Assembly: GCF_030929605.1 (NCBI RefSeq)
Contig: NZ_JAVFVS010000004.1
Location: 620,001 to 684,000, forward strand
From: Flavobacterium sp. LHD-80
Lineage (GTDB): Bacteria; Bacteroidota; Bacteroidia; Flavobacteriales; Flavobacteriaceae
Direction: 5' to 3'
Length of the DNA: 64,000 bases
The translations under genes were made by a program, and so were the position numbers. The notes beneath the pieces are model-generated. The model saw only the letters and a list, made by a program, of their open reading frames with translations, ran no database searches and was not told the DNA's origin. The stretch's first letter is position 1. Every line of letters starts with the position of its first letter. Below, in pieces: positions 6,208-15,234 of the stretch.

Positions 6208-8622
6208 ATGAAAGTATTAAAATTTGGAGGTAAATCATTATCGAACGGAGAAGGGCTAAATAAAGTCGTTTCAATCATTTCTGATAAAGTAAATCAAGGC
6301 GAGCAAATTGCCGTAGTCGTTTCTGCAAGAGGAAATGCAACAGATGAATTAGAAGATATTTTAAGAATTGCTGCCAAAAACGGGAATTACAAACCGCTTT
6401 TGGAGAGTTTTAAAGCATATCAAACTTCTGATTATGGTCAGGTAGATTTGTCTGAAGAATTCAATATTCTGGATAAACTTTTTGAAGGCGTAAGCTTGAT
6501 TGGCGATTACAGCAATAAAATCAAAGATCAGATTTTGTCGAAAGGTGAATTGCTTTCGGCTAAATTATTGACCGCTATTTTACTTGAAAAAGGCATTCCA
6601 GCAAACTTTGTTGATACGAGAGAATTACTCAAAACTGACTCAAAATTTGGTGACGCGCAGCCTTTGGAACAACTTTCAAAGAAAAACGTTATCAATTATT
6701 TCAAACTTCATAATGGTGAAACGGTAAATATTGTTACAGGTTTCATTGGTTCAAATAATAACAACGACACTACTACTTTGGGAAGAAACGGAAGTAATTA
6801 TACAGCTTCGTTGATTGCCAATTATTTAAATGCTGAAGAACTTCAAAACTTCACGCACGTTGACGGAATTTACACAGCAAATCCTGATTTAGTTGCCGAC
6901 GCTAAAAAAATCGAATATTTGTCGTTTAATGAAGCAAACGAGTTGGCTAATTTTGGAGCAACAATTTTGCATGCAAAAACGATTATTCCACTATTAGAAA
7001 AAAACATCCCGCTTCGTATTTTAAATACTTTCAACCACGAAAATCGCGGTACTTTAATCACTTCAGATTCTGCTAAAGAAGGAATCAAGACGCTTTCTGT
7101 TTTAGAAAATGTGTCTTTGGTGAATCTTGAAGGACGTGGATTACTTGGAAAATCTGGAGTTGATGCCCGTATTTTTAAAGTAATGGGCGATCACAACATC
7201 AGCGTAAGTATTATTTCGCAAGGTTCTTCAGAAAGAGGAATCGGATTGGTTGTGGCCAAAGAAAAAGCGACGCTTGCAATGGTGGAGTTAGAAAAAGAGT
7301 TCGAAAACGACTTTTATTCTAAAGATGTAAATCAGATTACAGTAACAGATAATGTTTCGGTAATTTCGATTATTGGGCAGGATTTAAGTACTTTCCACAA
7401 ACCATATACTGCTTTAATCAAAAACAAAATAGTTCCAATTTTATTCAACAACACGGTTACGGGTAAAAACGTGAGTTTGGTTGTGAAGAAAGAAGAATTG
7501 AACAAAGCTTTAAACGTAATTCACGGAGAGATTTTTGGAGTTTCTAAAAAAATCAACATCGCCATTTTTGGTCATGGATTAGTGGGCGGAACGTTGATTA
7601 ATCAAATTTTAGAATCGGCTGCAGCGATTGAAAAACGTAAAGATGTTAAGTTGAATGTTTTTGCAATTGCAAATTCTAAAAAGCTTTTATTAAACAGAAA
7701 TGGCGTAACTTCAAGCTGGAAAAATGACATCCAGACAAAAGGCGAAGAATATTCAATTAATGATATTATCGCTTATGCAAATGAGCATCATTTAGAAAAC
7801 TTAATTGCGATTGATAATACGGCAAGTGCATCATTTGTAGAAAATTATATTCCGCTTGTAGAAAGCAGTTTTGATTTGATTTCTTCGAATAAAGTAGCCA
7901 ACACATTGACGTATGGTTTTTACAAAGAATTGAGAAAAGCTTTGGCTGAAAACCAAAAGAATTATTTATACGAAACCAATGTTGGTGCAGGTTTGCCATT
8001 AATCGACACAATTAAATTACTGCATCTTTCAGGTGAAAACATCACAAAAATTAAAGGAGTTTTCTCAGGAACGTTGAGTTATTTATTCAATAATTTCTCT
8101 GCAAAAGATGCTCCGTTCAGCGAAATTCTGCAGGAAGCAATTGATAACGGATATACAGAGCCCGACCCTCGTGAGGATTTATGCGGAAATGATGTGGGTA
8201 GAAAATTATTAATCTTGGCTAGAGAATTAGATTTGCAGAATGAGTTTGAAGAAATTTCAATTCAAAATCTAATTCCGGAACATTTAAGAGATGGAAATGT
8301 TGCTGATTTCTTAACCAAATTAAAAGAATTCGATCCAATTTACGAGAAAATAAAAGCCGATCAAAAACCAAATCATGTATTAAGATACATTGGTGAATTG
8401 TCTGGTGATTTGCAAAATGATAAAGGAAATCTAGAAGTAAAATTAGTTTCTGTTCCTTCAGACACTGCTCTTGGTGGTTTAAAAGGTTCTGATTCTTTCT
8501 TCGAAATTTACACAGAATCTTACGGAGATCGTCCAATTGTGATTCAAGGAGCCGGTGCAGGTTCTGCGGTTACGGCAAGAGGCGTTTTTGGAGATATTTT
8601 GAGATTGTCTGATAAAGGGTAA
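6208..8622 (+). CDS. thrA: Bifunctional aspartokinase / homoserine dehydrogenase
   Basis: 804 aa fusion catalysing the first and third steps from aspartate to homoserine. Residues 1 to about 280 are the kinase (KFGGKSLS at the start, VVVSARGN, TTTLGRNGSNY, HVDGIYTANPDLV); about 300-440 carry ACT-type regulatory repeats; about 450-804 are homoserine dehydrogenase (FGHGLVGGTL, NKVANTL, GVFSGTLSY, GYTEPDPREDL, QGAGAG). Two kinase motifs differ from the usual KFGGTS and GRGGSD (here KFGGKS and GRNGSN). It lies 2 bases after metX, under the SAM-I riboswitch, so it supplies homoserine mainly for methionine. Identity is certain; effect of the motif changes on kinase activity is unknown. Confidence 0.93.
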   Translation: MKVLKFGGKSLSNGEGLNKVVSIISDKVNQGEQIAVVVSARGNATDELEDILRIAAKNGNYKPLLESFKAYQTSDYGQVDLSEEFNILDKLFEGVSLIGDYSNKIKDQILSKGELLSAKLLTAILLEKGIPANFVDTRELLKTDSKFGDAQPLEQLSKKNVINYFKLHNGETVNIVTGFIGSNNNNDTTTLGRNGSNYTASLIANYLNAEELQNFTHVDGIYTANPDLVADAKKIEYLSFNEANELANFGATILHAKTIIPLLEKNIPLRILNTFNHENRGTLITSDSAKEGIKTLSVLENVSLVNLEGRGLLGKSGVDARIFKVMGDHNISVSIISQGSSERGIGLVVAKEKATLAMVELEKEFENDFYSKDVNQITVTDNVSVISIIGQDLSTFHKPYTALIKNKIVPILFNNTVTGKNVSLVVKKEELNKALNVIHGEIFGVSKKINIAIFGHGLVGGTLINQILESAAAIEKRKDVKLNVFAIANSKKLLLNRNGVTSSWKNDIQTKGEEYSINDIIAYANEHHLENLIAIDNTASASFVENYIPLVESSFDLISSNKVANTLTYGFYKELRKALAENQKNYLYETNVGAGLPLIDTIKLLHLSGENITKIKGVFSGTLSYLFNNFSAKDAPFSEILQEAIDNGYTEPDPREDLCGNDVGRKLLILARELDLQNEFEEISIQNLIPEHLRDGNVADFLTKLKEFDPIYEKIKADQKPNHVLRYIGELSGDLQNDKGNLEVKLVSVPSDTALGGLKGSDSFFEIYTESYGDRPIVIQGAGAGSAVTARGVFGDILRLSDKG

Positions 8623-8699
8623 TTGATTTTAGATTTTAGAGAGCAGATTTTAGATTTCTGATTTGAACTCAAACAAAAAACAAAAAAAATAACAACACA

Positions 8700-9125
8700 A
8701 TGAAAGTAACCTTAAACAGAGTAAACGACGCATTTCATTTCAAAGTAAAAAATGAACGCGGACATGTAGTTGACGTTGACAGCAGAGCTGAATTTGGCGG
8801 AAGCGATTTAGGTGCAAGTCCAATGGAGCTTGTATTAATGGGCGTTGCCGGATGCAGTGCGATCGATATGATTTCGATTTTGAAAAAACAGCGTCAGGAA
8901 ATTACTTCTTTTAACGCTGAGGTTGAAGGAACACGCGTTCAGATTGAAGAAGCAAAACCTTTTAAAGAAATCGATGTGGTTTTTTATCTAGAAGGAGAAA
9001 TAAATCCTGAAAAAGCTAAAAAAGCGGCACAGCTTTCTTTTGAGAAATACTGTTCAGTTGCCAAAACTGTTGAGCCAACTGCAACCATTAAGTATAAAGT
9101 TGTCTTGAACAACGAAGCTTTATAG
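8700..9125 (+). CDS. OsmC family protein
   Basis: 141 aa. OsmC/Ohr-fold protein; family members with two active cysteines are thiol peroxidases. Cysteine is present in GVAGCSAIDM (about residue 60) and in KYCSVAKTV (about residue 122), matching the two conserved family positions. It sits inside the methionine operon between thrA and metZ. A role in handling thiol or sulfide chemistry is plausible from context but not shown. Start ATG 8700 follows a 77-base spacer with a simple repeat of TTTTAGAT-like units. Confidence 0.85.
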   Translation: MKVTLNRVNDAFHFKVKNERGHVVDVDSRAEFGGSDLGASPMELVLMGVAGCSAIDMISILKKQRQEITSFNAEVEGTRVQIEEAKPFKEIDVVFYLEGEINPEKAKKAAQLSFEKYCSVAKTVEPTATIKYKVVLNNEAL

Positions 9126-9296
9126 AATTAGAAAATTAGTCAATTTGAGAATTAGATAATTCTTTGGACTTGTTAAGTAATAAAAATTCGCATAAAATGC
9201 TTAGTGAATCTCTGAGTTTCTTTTGCGAGTCTTTGTGAAATTTTAAAAACAGGCGAATTCGTGCTAATTAGTGCAATTCGTGTTAAATAAAAAACA

Positions 9297-10469
9297 ATGA
9301 ACGAACAAGAATTTGGTTTTGAAACACAAGCCATACGCACACATTTAGAAAAAACACAATTTCAGGAACATTCAACTCCGTTATATTTATCGTCAAGTTT
9401 TGTATTTGAAGATGCCGAGGATATGAGAGCATCTTTTACGGAAGAAAAAGTCCGCAATATTTACTCACGTTTTAGCAATCCAAATACAACAGAATTTGTA
9501 GACAAAGTTTGTGCAATGGAAGGTGCCGAAACAGGTTACGCTTTTGCAACCGGAATGGCAGCGATATACTCTACGTTTGCCGCATTGCTAGAATCAGGAG
9601 ATCATATCGTTTCTGCTGGGAGTGTTTTTGGATCAACTCATGCATTGTTCATGACGTATTTCCCAAAATGGAAAATTGAAACTTCTTATTTTGATATTAA
9701 TAAACCAGAAACTATTGAAAGTTTTATTAAGCCAAATACGAAGATTTTATACGCTGAAACGCCTACAAATCCAGGTGTAGATGTAATTGATTTGGAATTG
9801 TTAGGTCAAATTGCTAAAAAACACAATTTGATTTTAATAATCGATAACTGTTTTGCTACGCCATATATTCAACAGCCTATCAAATATGGAGCTCATATCG
9901 TAGTTCATTCGGCAACAAAACTAATCGATGGACAAGGTCGTGTTTTGGGCGGAGTTGCCGTTGGAGATGCTGAGTTAATTCGTAAAATATACTTATTTTC
10001 AAGAAATACAGGACCGGCAATGTCACCTTTTAATGCTTGGGTTTTGTCTAAAAGTTTAGAGACTTTGGCAGTTCGTGTTGACAAACATTGCGAAAACGCC
10101 TTAAAAGTAGCCGAGTTTTTAGAAAGTCATCCGAATGTAAATAGTGTGAAATATCCGTTTTTGAAATCACATCCAAAATATGAAATTGCTAAAAAACAAA
10201 TGCTTTTAGGCGGTAACATTATTGCTATCGAAATTAAAGGAGGGCTTGAAGCAGGAAGAAAGTTTTTGGATAAAATTAAATTGTGTTCGCTTTCGGCAAA
10301 TATTGGAGACGTAAAAACAATTGTAACGCACCCAGCTTCTACAACACACAGTAAATTATCTGAAGAAGATCAATTGGCAGTTGGAATCACGCAAGGTTTA
10401 GTTCGTGTTTCTGTAGGTTTAGAAACCGTTGCAGATGTAATTGCAGATTTGAAGCAAGCGCTGGAATAA
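9297..10469 (+). CDS. metZ: O-succinylhomoserine sulfhydrylase-type enzyme
   Basis: 390 aa PLP enzyme of the Cys/Met metabolism family. Visible motifs: YSRFSNPN near residue 56, FGSTHALF near 111, DNCFATPYIQQP near 183 and the PLP lysine in HSATKLIDGQGR (Lys208). The closest type is MetZ, which makes homocysteine directly from an acylhomoserine and sulfide. With MetX present the substrate may be O-acetylhomoserine rather than the succinyl ester. Last gene of the metX operon; a strong terminator follows. It is a paralogue of metY at 1376, about 35% by eye, and under different control. Confidence 0.9.
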   Translation: MNEQEFGFETQAIRTHLEKTQFQEHSTPLYLSSSFVFEDAEDMRASFTEEKVRNIYSRFSNPNTTEFVDKVCAMEGAETGYAFATGMAAIYSTFAALLESGDHIVSAGSVFGSTHALFMTYFPKWKIETSYFDINKPETIESFIKPNTKILYAETPTNPGVDVIDLELLGQIAKKHNLILIIDNCFATPYIQQPIKYGAHIVVHSATKLIDGQGRVLGGVAVGDAELIRKIYLFSRNTGPAMSPFNAWVLSKSLETLAVRVDKHCENALKVAEFLESHPNVNSVKYPFLKSHPKYEIAKKQMLLGGNIIAIEIKGGLEAGRKFLDKIKLCSLSANIGDVKTIVTHPASTTHSKLSEEDQLAVGITQGLVRVSVGLETVADVIADLKQALE

Positions 10470-10488
10470 ATATAAAATATAATAAGTT

Positions 10489-10520
10489 AAAGGGCTATTT
10501 TTTTAAAATAGCCCTTTTTT
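10489..10520 (+). terminator. Terminator of metX-thrA-osmC-metZ
   Basis: AAAGGGCTATTTT pairs with AAAATAGCCCTTT and runs into T; it lies 19 bases after the metZ stop. Confidence 0.9.
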
Positions 10521-10568
10521 GTATATTGAAATTTCTAATTCAGGAAATAGCAATTTTAAAAGTAAAAC

Positions 10569-11099
10569 ATGAAACCCAGATTACTTATTTTATCGGATTT
10601 ATTTGGAGGAGAAAATCCTAATTGGATAAAATTCTATACAGATAAATTAGAATCTACTTTTGAGATTCAATATTATGACGTTCTCAAATTAGCAAACCTT
10701 CATGCATTTGATCTTACAGAAACAGAAATACACAGCCAATTTTTAAATGGTGGAATTGAGAAGGCAATTGAAAATTTACTCCAATTAGAAAATGAAAAAG
10801 TAATAGTTTTAGGATTTAGTATAGGAGGAACAATTGCATGGAAAGCTTCTTTAAAAGCTTTAAAAACAGATTGTTTGTTTGCAGTTTCATCAACCAGACT
10901 GCGATACGAAGATAAATTGCCTAACTGCAATATCAAATTGTATTTTGGAGAAAATGACTCAAATAAACCTAGTCTTGAATGGTTCCAGAAGTTGAATGTT
11001 CCCTCTGAAATTTTCGATAACCAAAAACATCAATTGTATTTAGAAAATAAGAATGCTCAACTAATTTGCGATGAGATTCTGAAAACAGTCAAAACGTAG
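10569..11099 (+). CDS. Small alpha/beta hydrolase-like protein
   Basis: 176 aa. It starts KPRLLILSDLFG and carries GFSIGG around residue 84, a nucleophile-elbow pattern (G-x-S-x-G), followed by an Asp in FGENDSN and a His in NQKHQLYLE in the right order for a catalytic triad. It lacks a signal peptide. Substrate unknown. It stands alone after the methionine operon terminator and before the RDD gene. Confidence 0.7.
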   Translation: MKPRLLILSDLFGGENPNWIKFYTDKLESTFEIQYYDVLKLANLHAFDLTETEIHSQFLNGGIEKAIENLLQLENEKVIVLGFSIGGTIAWKASLKALKTDCLFAVSSTRLRYEDKLPNCNIKLYFGENDSNKPSLEWFQKLNVPSEIFDNQKHQLYLENKNAQLICDEILKTVKT

Positions 11100-11217
11100 T
11101 TTTTTGGCTGTGAATTTTATACTATTAAAAATCGTCATTCTTTTTGGTGTAATTTGAGCAAAAAATATATTTTTGTTAGGAACTAAAACTAATACTTATA
11201 AAATCACCAATTCGTAT

Positions 11218-11718
11218 ATGAGTAATTCGGGTTATATTCTTGATGATAGATTGCTGGCTTCAGTTGGAATTCGCTTTTTAAATTACATTTTAGATGTCAT
11301 ATTTGTAATTTTATTATTTATGGGAATCTGCGTTTTTGCTGGTGTTCTTATAGGTTTATTTGGTTTGACAGGTTTAAGTATCTGGATGGACGAATTAGGG
11401 GATTTTGGATGGAATTTTGTAATAATGCTTATTTACTTTTTTTATTACTTATTGACAGAGGGATTATTTGGAAGATCTTTAGGCAAATTTATTACAGGAA
11501 CTACTGTAGTTGATGAATATGGCGAAAAACCAGATTTCGCCACCATTTTAAGAAGAACTTTATGCCGTTTTATTCCCTTCGAAATATTTTCCTGTTTAGG
11601 AACTAGAGGATGGCACGATTCTATGTCTGATACTTATGTTGTGAATAAAAAAGCACTTGTTGAAGAAATAAAATCATTCCATGAATTCAATTTGATTGGA
11701 AGTAACGAAGTAATCTGA
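11218..11718 (+). CDS. RDD family membrane protein
   Basis: 166 aa from ATG 11218. An RDD domain: polar N-terminus, a first membrane helix (LNYILDVIFVILLFMGICVF), a second (WNFVIMLIYFFYYLLTEG), then the conserved cytosolic stretch SLGKFITGTTVVDEYG and LRRTLCRFIPFE. The frame is open upstream to a TTG at 11173, but a TATTTTTG promoter box at about 11168-11175 overlaps that, so ATG 11218 is chosen. RDD proteins are poorly characterised; some have been linked to ion transport. Confidence 0.8.
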   Translation: MSNSGYILDDRLLASVGIRFLNYILDVIFVILLFMGICVFAGVLIGLFGLTGLSIWMDELGDFGWNFVIMLIYFFYYLLTEGLFGRSLGKFITGTTVVDEYGEKPDFATILRRTLCRFIPFEIFSCLGTRGWHDSMSDTYVVNKKALVEEIKSFHEFNLIGSNEVI

Positions 11719-11850
11719 TAGAATAAGTAGAATATAATTTCTATTCTGTTAGTAATCTCATTTAAAAAGCCTATTTTTGTTGTAGAAATAAAATGTATCG
11801 TTTTCGAACATTAAATTCTGAACAATTATTTTGCAATTTAAAATTTAAAG

Positions 11851-12261
11851 ATGCTTTCAAAGAAAACAAAATACGGAATTAAAGCTTTAACTTATTTGGC
11901 GAGACGAGAAAATAACGAACCTGTCCAGATTGCTGAAATTGCGAAAAACGAACATATTTCGATTAAGTTTTTAGAAAGTATTTTGTTGCTCCTTAGAAAT
12001 TCAGGTTTTCTGGGTGCAAAAAAAGGAAAAGGCGGTGGTTATTATCTAATCAAAGATCCAAAAGATATTAGTATGGCTAAAGTCTACCGAATTCTTGAAG
12101 GACCAATTGCACTTCTTCCGTGTGCAAGTCATAATTTTTACGAAAGATGTGATGATTGTGATGACGAATCTACCTGCGCTGCCCGACGATTAATGACAGA
12201 AGTTAGAGATAATACACTTAAAATATTAGAAAGCAATTCTTTGGCAGATATTGCTTTTTAA
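11851..12261 (+). CDS. Rrf2 family transcriptional regulator
   Basis: 136 aa. N-terminal winged helix typical of Rrf2 (LSKKTKYGIKALTYLARR; IAEIAKNEHISIKFLESILL; KGKGGGYYL wing near residue 60). The second half has four cysteines (91, 100, 103 and 109) in PCASHNFYERCDDCDDESTC, which could bind a metal or iron-sulfur cluster; IscR-type proteins use three. It sits next to sulfite transporter genes and the sulfate assimilation operon, so like CymR or IscR relatives it may sense cysteine or sulfur status. Operator-like sequences at 13172, 13393, 561 and 879 are candidate targets. Confidence 0.9.
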   Translation: MLSKKTKYGIKALTYLARRENNEPVQIAEIAKNEHISIKFLESILLLLRNSGFLGAKKGKGGGYYLIKDPKDISMAKVYRILEGPIALLPCASHNFYERCDDCDDESTCAARRLMTEVRDNTLKILESNSLADIAF

Positions 12262-12268
12262 TTTCTAA

Positions 12269-12336
12269 ACCATATAAGTTCATTTAATTTAAGCTTTACC
12301 GCAAAGTCTAAAATGAGCTTATATAACTTATATGGT
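12269..12336. repeat. Inverted repeat related to the element at 2774
   Basis: ACCATATAAGTTCATTT (12269-12285) faces AAATGAGCTTATATAACTTATATGGT-like sequence (12311-12336). The outer and inner parts match the arms at 2774-2892, with one arm lacking a 9-base unit. It lies between convergent genes and could also end transcripts. Confidence 0.65.
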
Positions 12337-12348
12337 GAAACTTTATAG

Positions 12349-13131
12349 TTAGAAAATCAATTTATATCCGGTAAAGAATAACATTACTGCTATAGCATTT
12401 CTAAGAAATTGATCCGGAACTTTTCCGCTTAGCATACTTCCCATGTATATTCCAGGAAGTGATCCCATTAAAAGCTGTCCAAGTAATCCTATATCCAGAT
12501 TTCCCATTGAAGCATGCCCAATACCAGCAACAAGTGTTAGTGGAACAGCATGAGCAATTTCAGTTCCAACTAAACGAGGTAATGGTAATAGTGGATAAAG
12601 AAAAAATAAAGTTACCGTACCAAGCGCACCTGCGCCAATAGATGTTACCGTTACCGTTGCACCAAGTAAAACTCCAATTCCAATAGTTAGCATATTTTGA
12701 GTGTGACTTTCACTGTGGAATTTATCTCCAGCATGTTTTTGAGAGAATTTCAGAATCTTGTTTTTGAATATAATAGCAATAGATGTGAATAATAATGCCC
12801 AGCCTAAACTGATTTTTATGACGCGATTAATAGTGTCAATATCTGTTTTGATGCTGTTTAATATCCATAAAGTCATTAAAGCAGCGGGAACACTTCCTAA
12901 TGTTAGCCATCCTGTAATTTTCCAGTTTATGTTTCCTTTTTTGTGGTGAACAAATATTCCTCCAGCTTTCGTAAAAGCGGCATAAAGTAAATCTGTGCCT
13001 ACTGCCGTTGTTGGCGGAATATTAAAAAATAATAAAATTGGGGTCATTAAAGAGCCTCCACCAACACCTGTTAAACCAACAATAAAACCAACTACTAACC
13101 CGGCAATTACAAGACCAATCTGAAAATCCAT
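12349..13131 (-). CDS. TauE/SafE family sulfite exporter-like membrane protein
   Basis: 260 aa from ATG 13131 (MDFQIGLVIAG). The frame extends 10 codons upstream to a TTG, but the ATG directly begins the first membrane helix. TauE/SafE hallmarks: GFIVGLTGVGGGSLMTPIL near the start and a second half with GVLLGATVTVTSIGAGALGT, a duplicated fold with about 8 helices. Family members move sulfite, sulfonates or related anions. Divergent from a second TauE/SafE gene that leads the sulfate assimilation operon. Direction and substrate cannot be told from sequence. Confidence 0.88.
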   Translation of the reverse strand: MDFQIGLVIAGLVVGFIVGLTGVGGGSLMTPILLFFNIPPTTAVGTDLLYAAFTKAGGIFVHHKKGNINWKITGWLTLGSVPAALMTLWILNSIKTDIDTINRVIKISLGWALLFTSIAIIFKNKILKFSQKHAGDKFHSESHTQNMLTIGIGVLLGATVTVTSIGAGALGTVTLFFLYPLLPLPRLVGTEIAHAVPLTLVAGIGHASMGNLDIGLLGQLLMGSLPGIYMGSMLSGKVPDQFLRNAIAVMLFFTGYKLIF

Positions 13132-13171
13132 AAAAAAAGTTTGGCGTAAAAATAATAACAATTTTATAATT

Positions 13172-13190
13172 ATCCTATAGATATGGTAGA
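13172..13190. promoter_or_regulatory. Operator-like site, copy 4
   Basis: On the minus strand TCTACCATATCTATAGGAT, sharing TACC-x-TATC with the other three copies and carrying an inverted half AGGAT. It lies upstream of the minus-strand TauE/SafE gene. It is the weakest of the four matches. Confidence 0.35.
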
Positions 13191-13351
13191 CTTTAAAATG
13201 TTATATTTGTAAACAAATGTCATTACTTGTTTATTTTGCTGTAATACAGTGTTGTATGATTTTAATTTTGGAAACGAATTTTTAAAATCGGAAAAAAGTA
13301 TCGCTTACTTAACGTAAAGAGAACTAGTGCTGTAAAAAAATTAAATAATGT

Positions 13352-13411
13352 TTTGATATTTAGAAATAAGTATTAATTTTGCATAGTAATCTATTAACCC
13401 GATAGGGTAAT
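13352..13411 (+). promoter_or_regulatory. Promoter of the sulfate assimilation operon with operator-like site (copy 3)
   Basis: TTTG (13352-13355), 18 bases, TAATTTTG (13374-13381): a perfect promoter, start near 13388. Just downstream is ATTAACCCGATAGGGTAAT (13393-13411), an imperfect palindrome whose right part, GATAGGGTAAT, is identical to the site at 561-579. Its position fits a repressor that blocks early transcription. Confidence 0.7.
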
Positions 13412-14345
13412 GGATTTTGCATCAAAAGCCAGTACAAAGAGTATGGAAAAAGAATTGAAAATCAACAATTACGATGTTAGGTCAGATGCATCAATAAAAG
13501 AAAAACTATGGGTTGTAGTGCCTTTAGTTCTATTGGTAGGTTTGTTGACTACCTTAATTTATAATCACTACACAGAGTTCTCATGGAGCGGATTTGTTGA
13601 AGGTTTTAACCAGGAGTTTTTAGTGTTTTTTGCGATTGGTGTTTTTGCTCAATTAGTAGATGGTACTTTAGGAATGGGTTATGGAGCAACTAGTACCTCG
13701 TTTTTGCTGGCATATGGAGTTCCGCCTGTTATTAGCAGTACAGGAGTTCACGTTGCAGAAATGTTTACAACAGGAGCATCGGCGATTTCGCATCATAAAT
13801 TCGGAAATATTAATAAAAAACTGGTAAAGCATTTATTAATTCCGGGTGTTTTAGGAGCTATAACAGGAGCTTATTTATTGTCTGATGTTATTAACGGAGA
13901 TGTTATTAAGCCTTTTATTGCAGTTTATATGATTGTTTTGGCAGTTATAATTATTAAAAAAGCACTAAGGAAGACAATCGTTAAAAAGAAAACTACAAAA
14001 CTTGGATATTTAGCCACTTTTGGAGGTTTTATGGATTCTGTTGGTGGCGGCGGTTGGGGGCCAATTGTAACTTCAACATTATTAGGAAGAGGAAGAAATC
14101 CACGATATACTATAGGTTCTGTAAATGCAGCTGAGTTTGCAATTTCGTTTGCAAGTGGTATAATATTTATGCTTTTTGGAGGAATTCATGGTTGGCAGGT
14201 TATTTTTGGTTTGATTTTAGGAGGCGTAATTTCAGCACCATTAGGAGCTTTTTTAGTAAATAAAATCAAAAGAAAACCAATGATGATTGCGGTTGGAATT
14301 CTAATTATATTATTGAGTTTAAAAACATTATCTAAATTATTGTAA
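13410..14345 (+). CDS. TauE/SafE family transporter heading the sulfate assimilation operon
   Basis: 311 aa; about 8 membrane helices. The TauE/SafE motif appears twice: QLVDGTLGMGYGATSTSFLL near residue 85 and FGGFMDSVGGGGWGPIVTSTLL near residue 210. An N-terminal cytosolic stretch of about 40 residues precedes the first helix. Being first in an operon for sulfate reduction, it may import sulfate or export excess sulfite; no other sulfate permease is in the window. ATG 13410 overlaps the operator-like site; ATG 13443 (MEKELKINNYDV) is an equally possible start. Followed by cysH after 27 bases. Confidence 0.87.
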   Translation: MDFASKASTKSMEKELKINNYDVRSDASIKEKLWVVVPLVLLVGLLTTLIYNHYTEFSWSGFVEGFNQEFLVFFAIGVFAQLVDGTLGMGYGATSTSFLLAYGVPPVISSTGVHVAEMFTTGASAISHHKFGNINKKLVKHLLIPGVLGAITGAYLLSDVINGDVIKPFIAVYMIVLAVIIIKKALRKTIVKKKTTKLGYLATFGGFMDSVGGGGWGPIVTSTLLGRGRNPRYTIGSVNAAEFAISFASGIIFMLFGGIHGWQVIFGLILGGVISAPLGAFLVNKIKRKPMMIAVGILIILLSLKTLSKLL

Positions 14346-14372
14346 AAATAAGTTTAGAAAGGAAGAGAGATT

Positions 14373-15083
14373 ATGAGTGCGATTATTGTACAAGAATTAT
14401 TAGATAAAACAAGAGATTTTTCGCTTGACGAAACCTTAGTTTTTTTAGCAGAAAAATTTCCGGGAAAAGTAATTTTTTCAACATCTTTTGGACAGGAAGA
14501 TCAGGTAATTACAGATTTTATTGCAAAAAGCAATACTGATATTACCGTTTTTACTTTAGATACAGGAAGATTGTTTCAAGAAACATATGACGTTTTTCAT
14601 AAAACATTAAAAAAGTATAAAAGACCTATTGAAGTTTTTTTTCCAGAAGCAACTGCGGTAGAAAATCTTCTAAAAACAAAAGGCCCAAACAGCTTTTACG
14701 ATTCAGTTGAAAACAGAAAAGAATGCTGTTTTATTCGAAAAGTTGTTCCGTTGAGAAAAGCTTTGGCAGGAAACTCAGTTTGGATTACGGGACTAAGAGC
14801 TGAACAATCAGAAAACAGACATGATTTAAGTTTGTTTGAATACGATGGAAACTTCGAAATCATAAAATTCAATCCGTTGCTAAAATGGACTTTAGAAGAA
14901 GTTGAAACGTATTTGTCTGAAAACAATGTTCCTCAAAATGCATTGCACAAACAAGGTTTCGTAAGTATTGGATGCGCGCCTTGTACCAGAGCAATCTTTC
15001 CTGGAGAAGACATCAGAGCCGGAAGATGGTGGTGGGAATCAAGCCATAAAGAGTGTGGGCTTCATAGTGCTAAGAAAGAGTAA
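14373..15083 (+). CDS. cysH: Adenylyl-sulfate (APS) reductase, assimilatory
   Basis: 236 aa. Reduces activated sulfate to sulfite with thiol electrons. PP-loop-type start (STSFGQEDQVI, residues 36-46) and LDTGRLFQETY near 62. Four cysteines in the pattern CC (118-119) and CAPC (201, 204) are the [4Fe-4S] ligands that mark APS-using enzymes, and KECGLH at the C-terminus has the catalytic Cys228. Together with the lack of an APS kinase gene beside cysD and cysN, this indicates APS rather than PAPS as substrate. Confidence 0.94.
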   Translation: MSAIIVQELLDKTRDFSLDETLVFLAEKFPGKVIFSTSFGQEDQVITDFIAKSNTDITVFTLDTGRLFQETYDVFHKTLKKYKRPIEVFFPEATAVENLLKTKGPNSFYDSVENRKECCFIRKVVPLRKALAGNSVWITGLRAEQSENRHDLSLFEYDGNFEIIKFNPLLKWTLEEVETYLSENNVPQNALHKQGFVSIGCAPCTRAIFPGEDIRAGRWWWESSHKECGLHSAKKE

Positions 15084-15234
15084 GTAGAAGAAAGAAGCAA
15101 GAGGCAAGACTTCTGCAGAGAATAGAATATAGATTATAGAATAAAGAGTGGAGATTTTTAGATGAGGTGACAACTTGAAACCTGAAACCTGAAACCTAAA
15201 ACTTGAAACAATCAAAATATCAAACAAAAAAACA

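Noticed and set aside
8219..8536. Minus-strand frame of 105 codons inside thrA
   Set aside because: Shadow of the strongly coding ThrA frame.
15170..15215. CRISPR-like array of short repeats before cysD
   Set aside because: Units are 7-10 bases, degenerate and without unique spacers.
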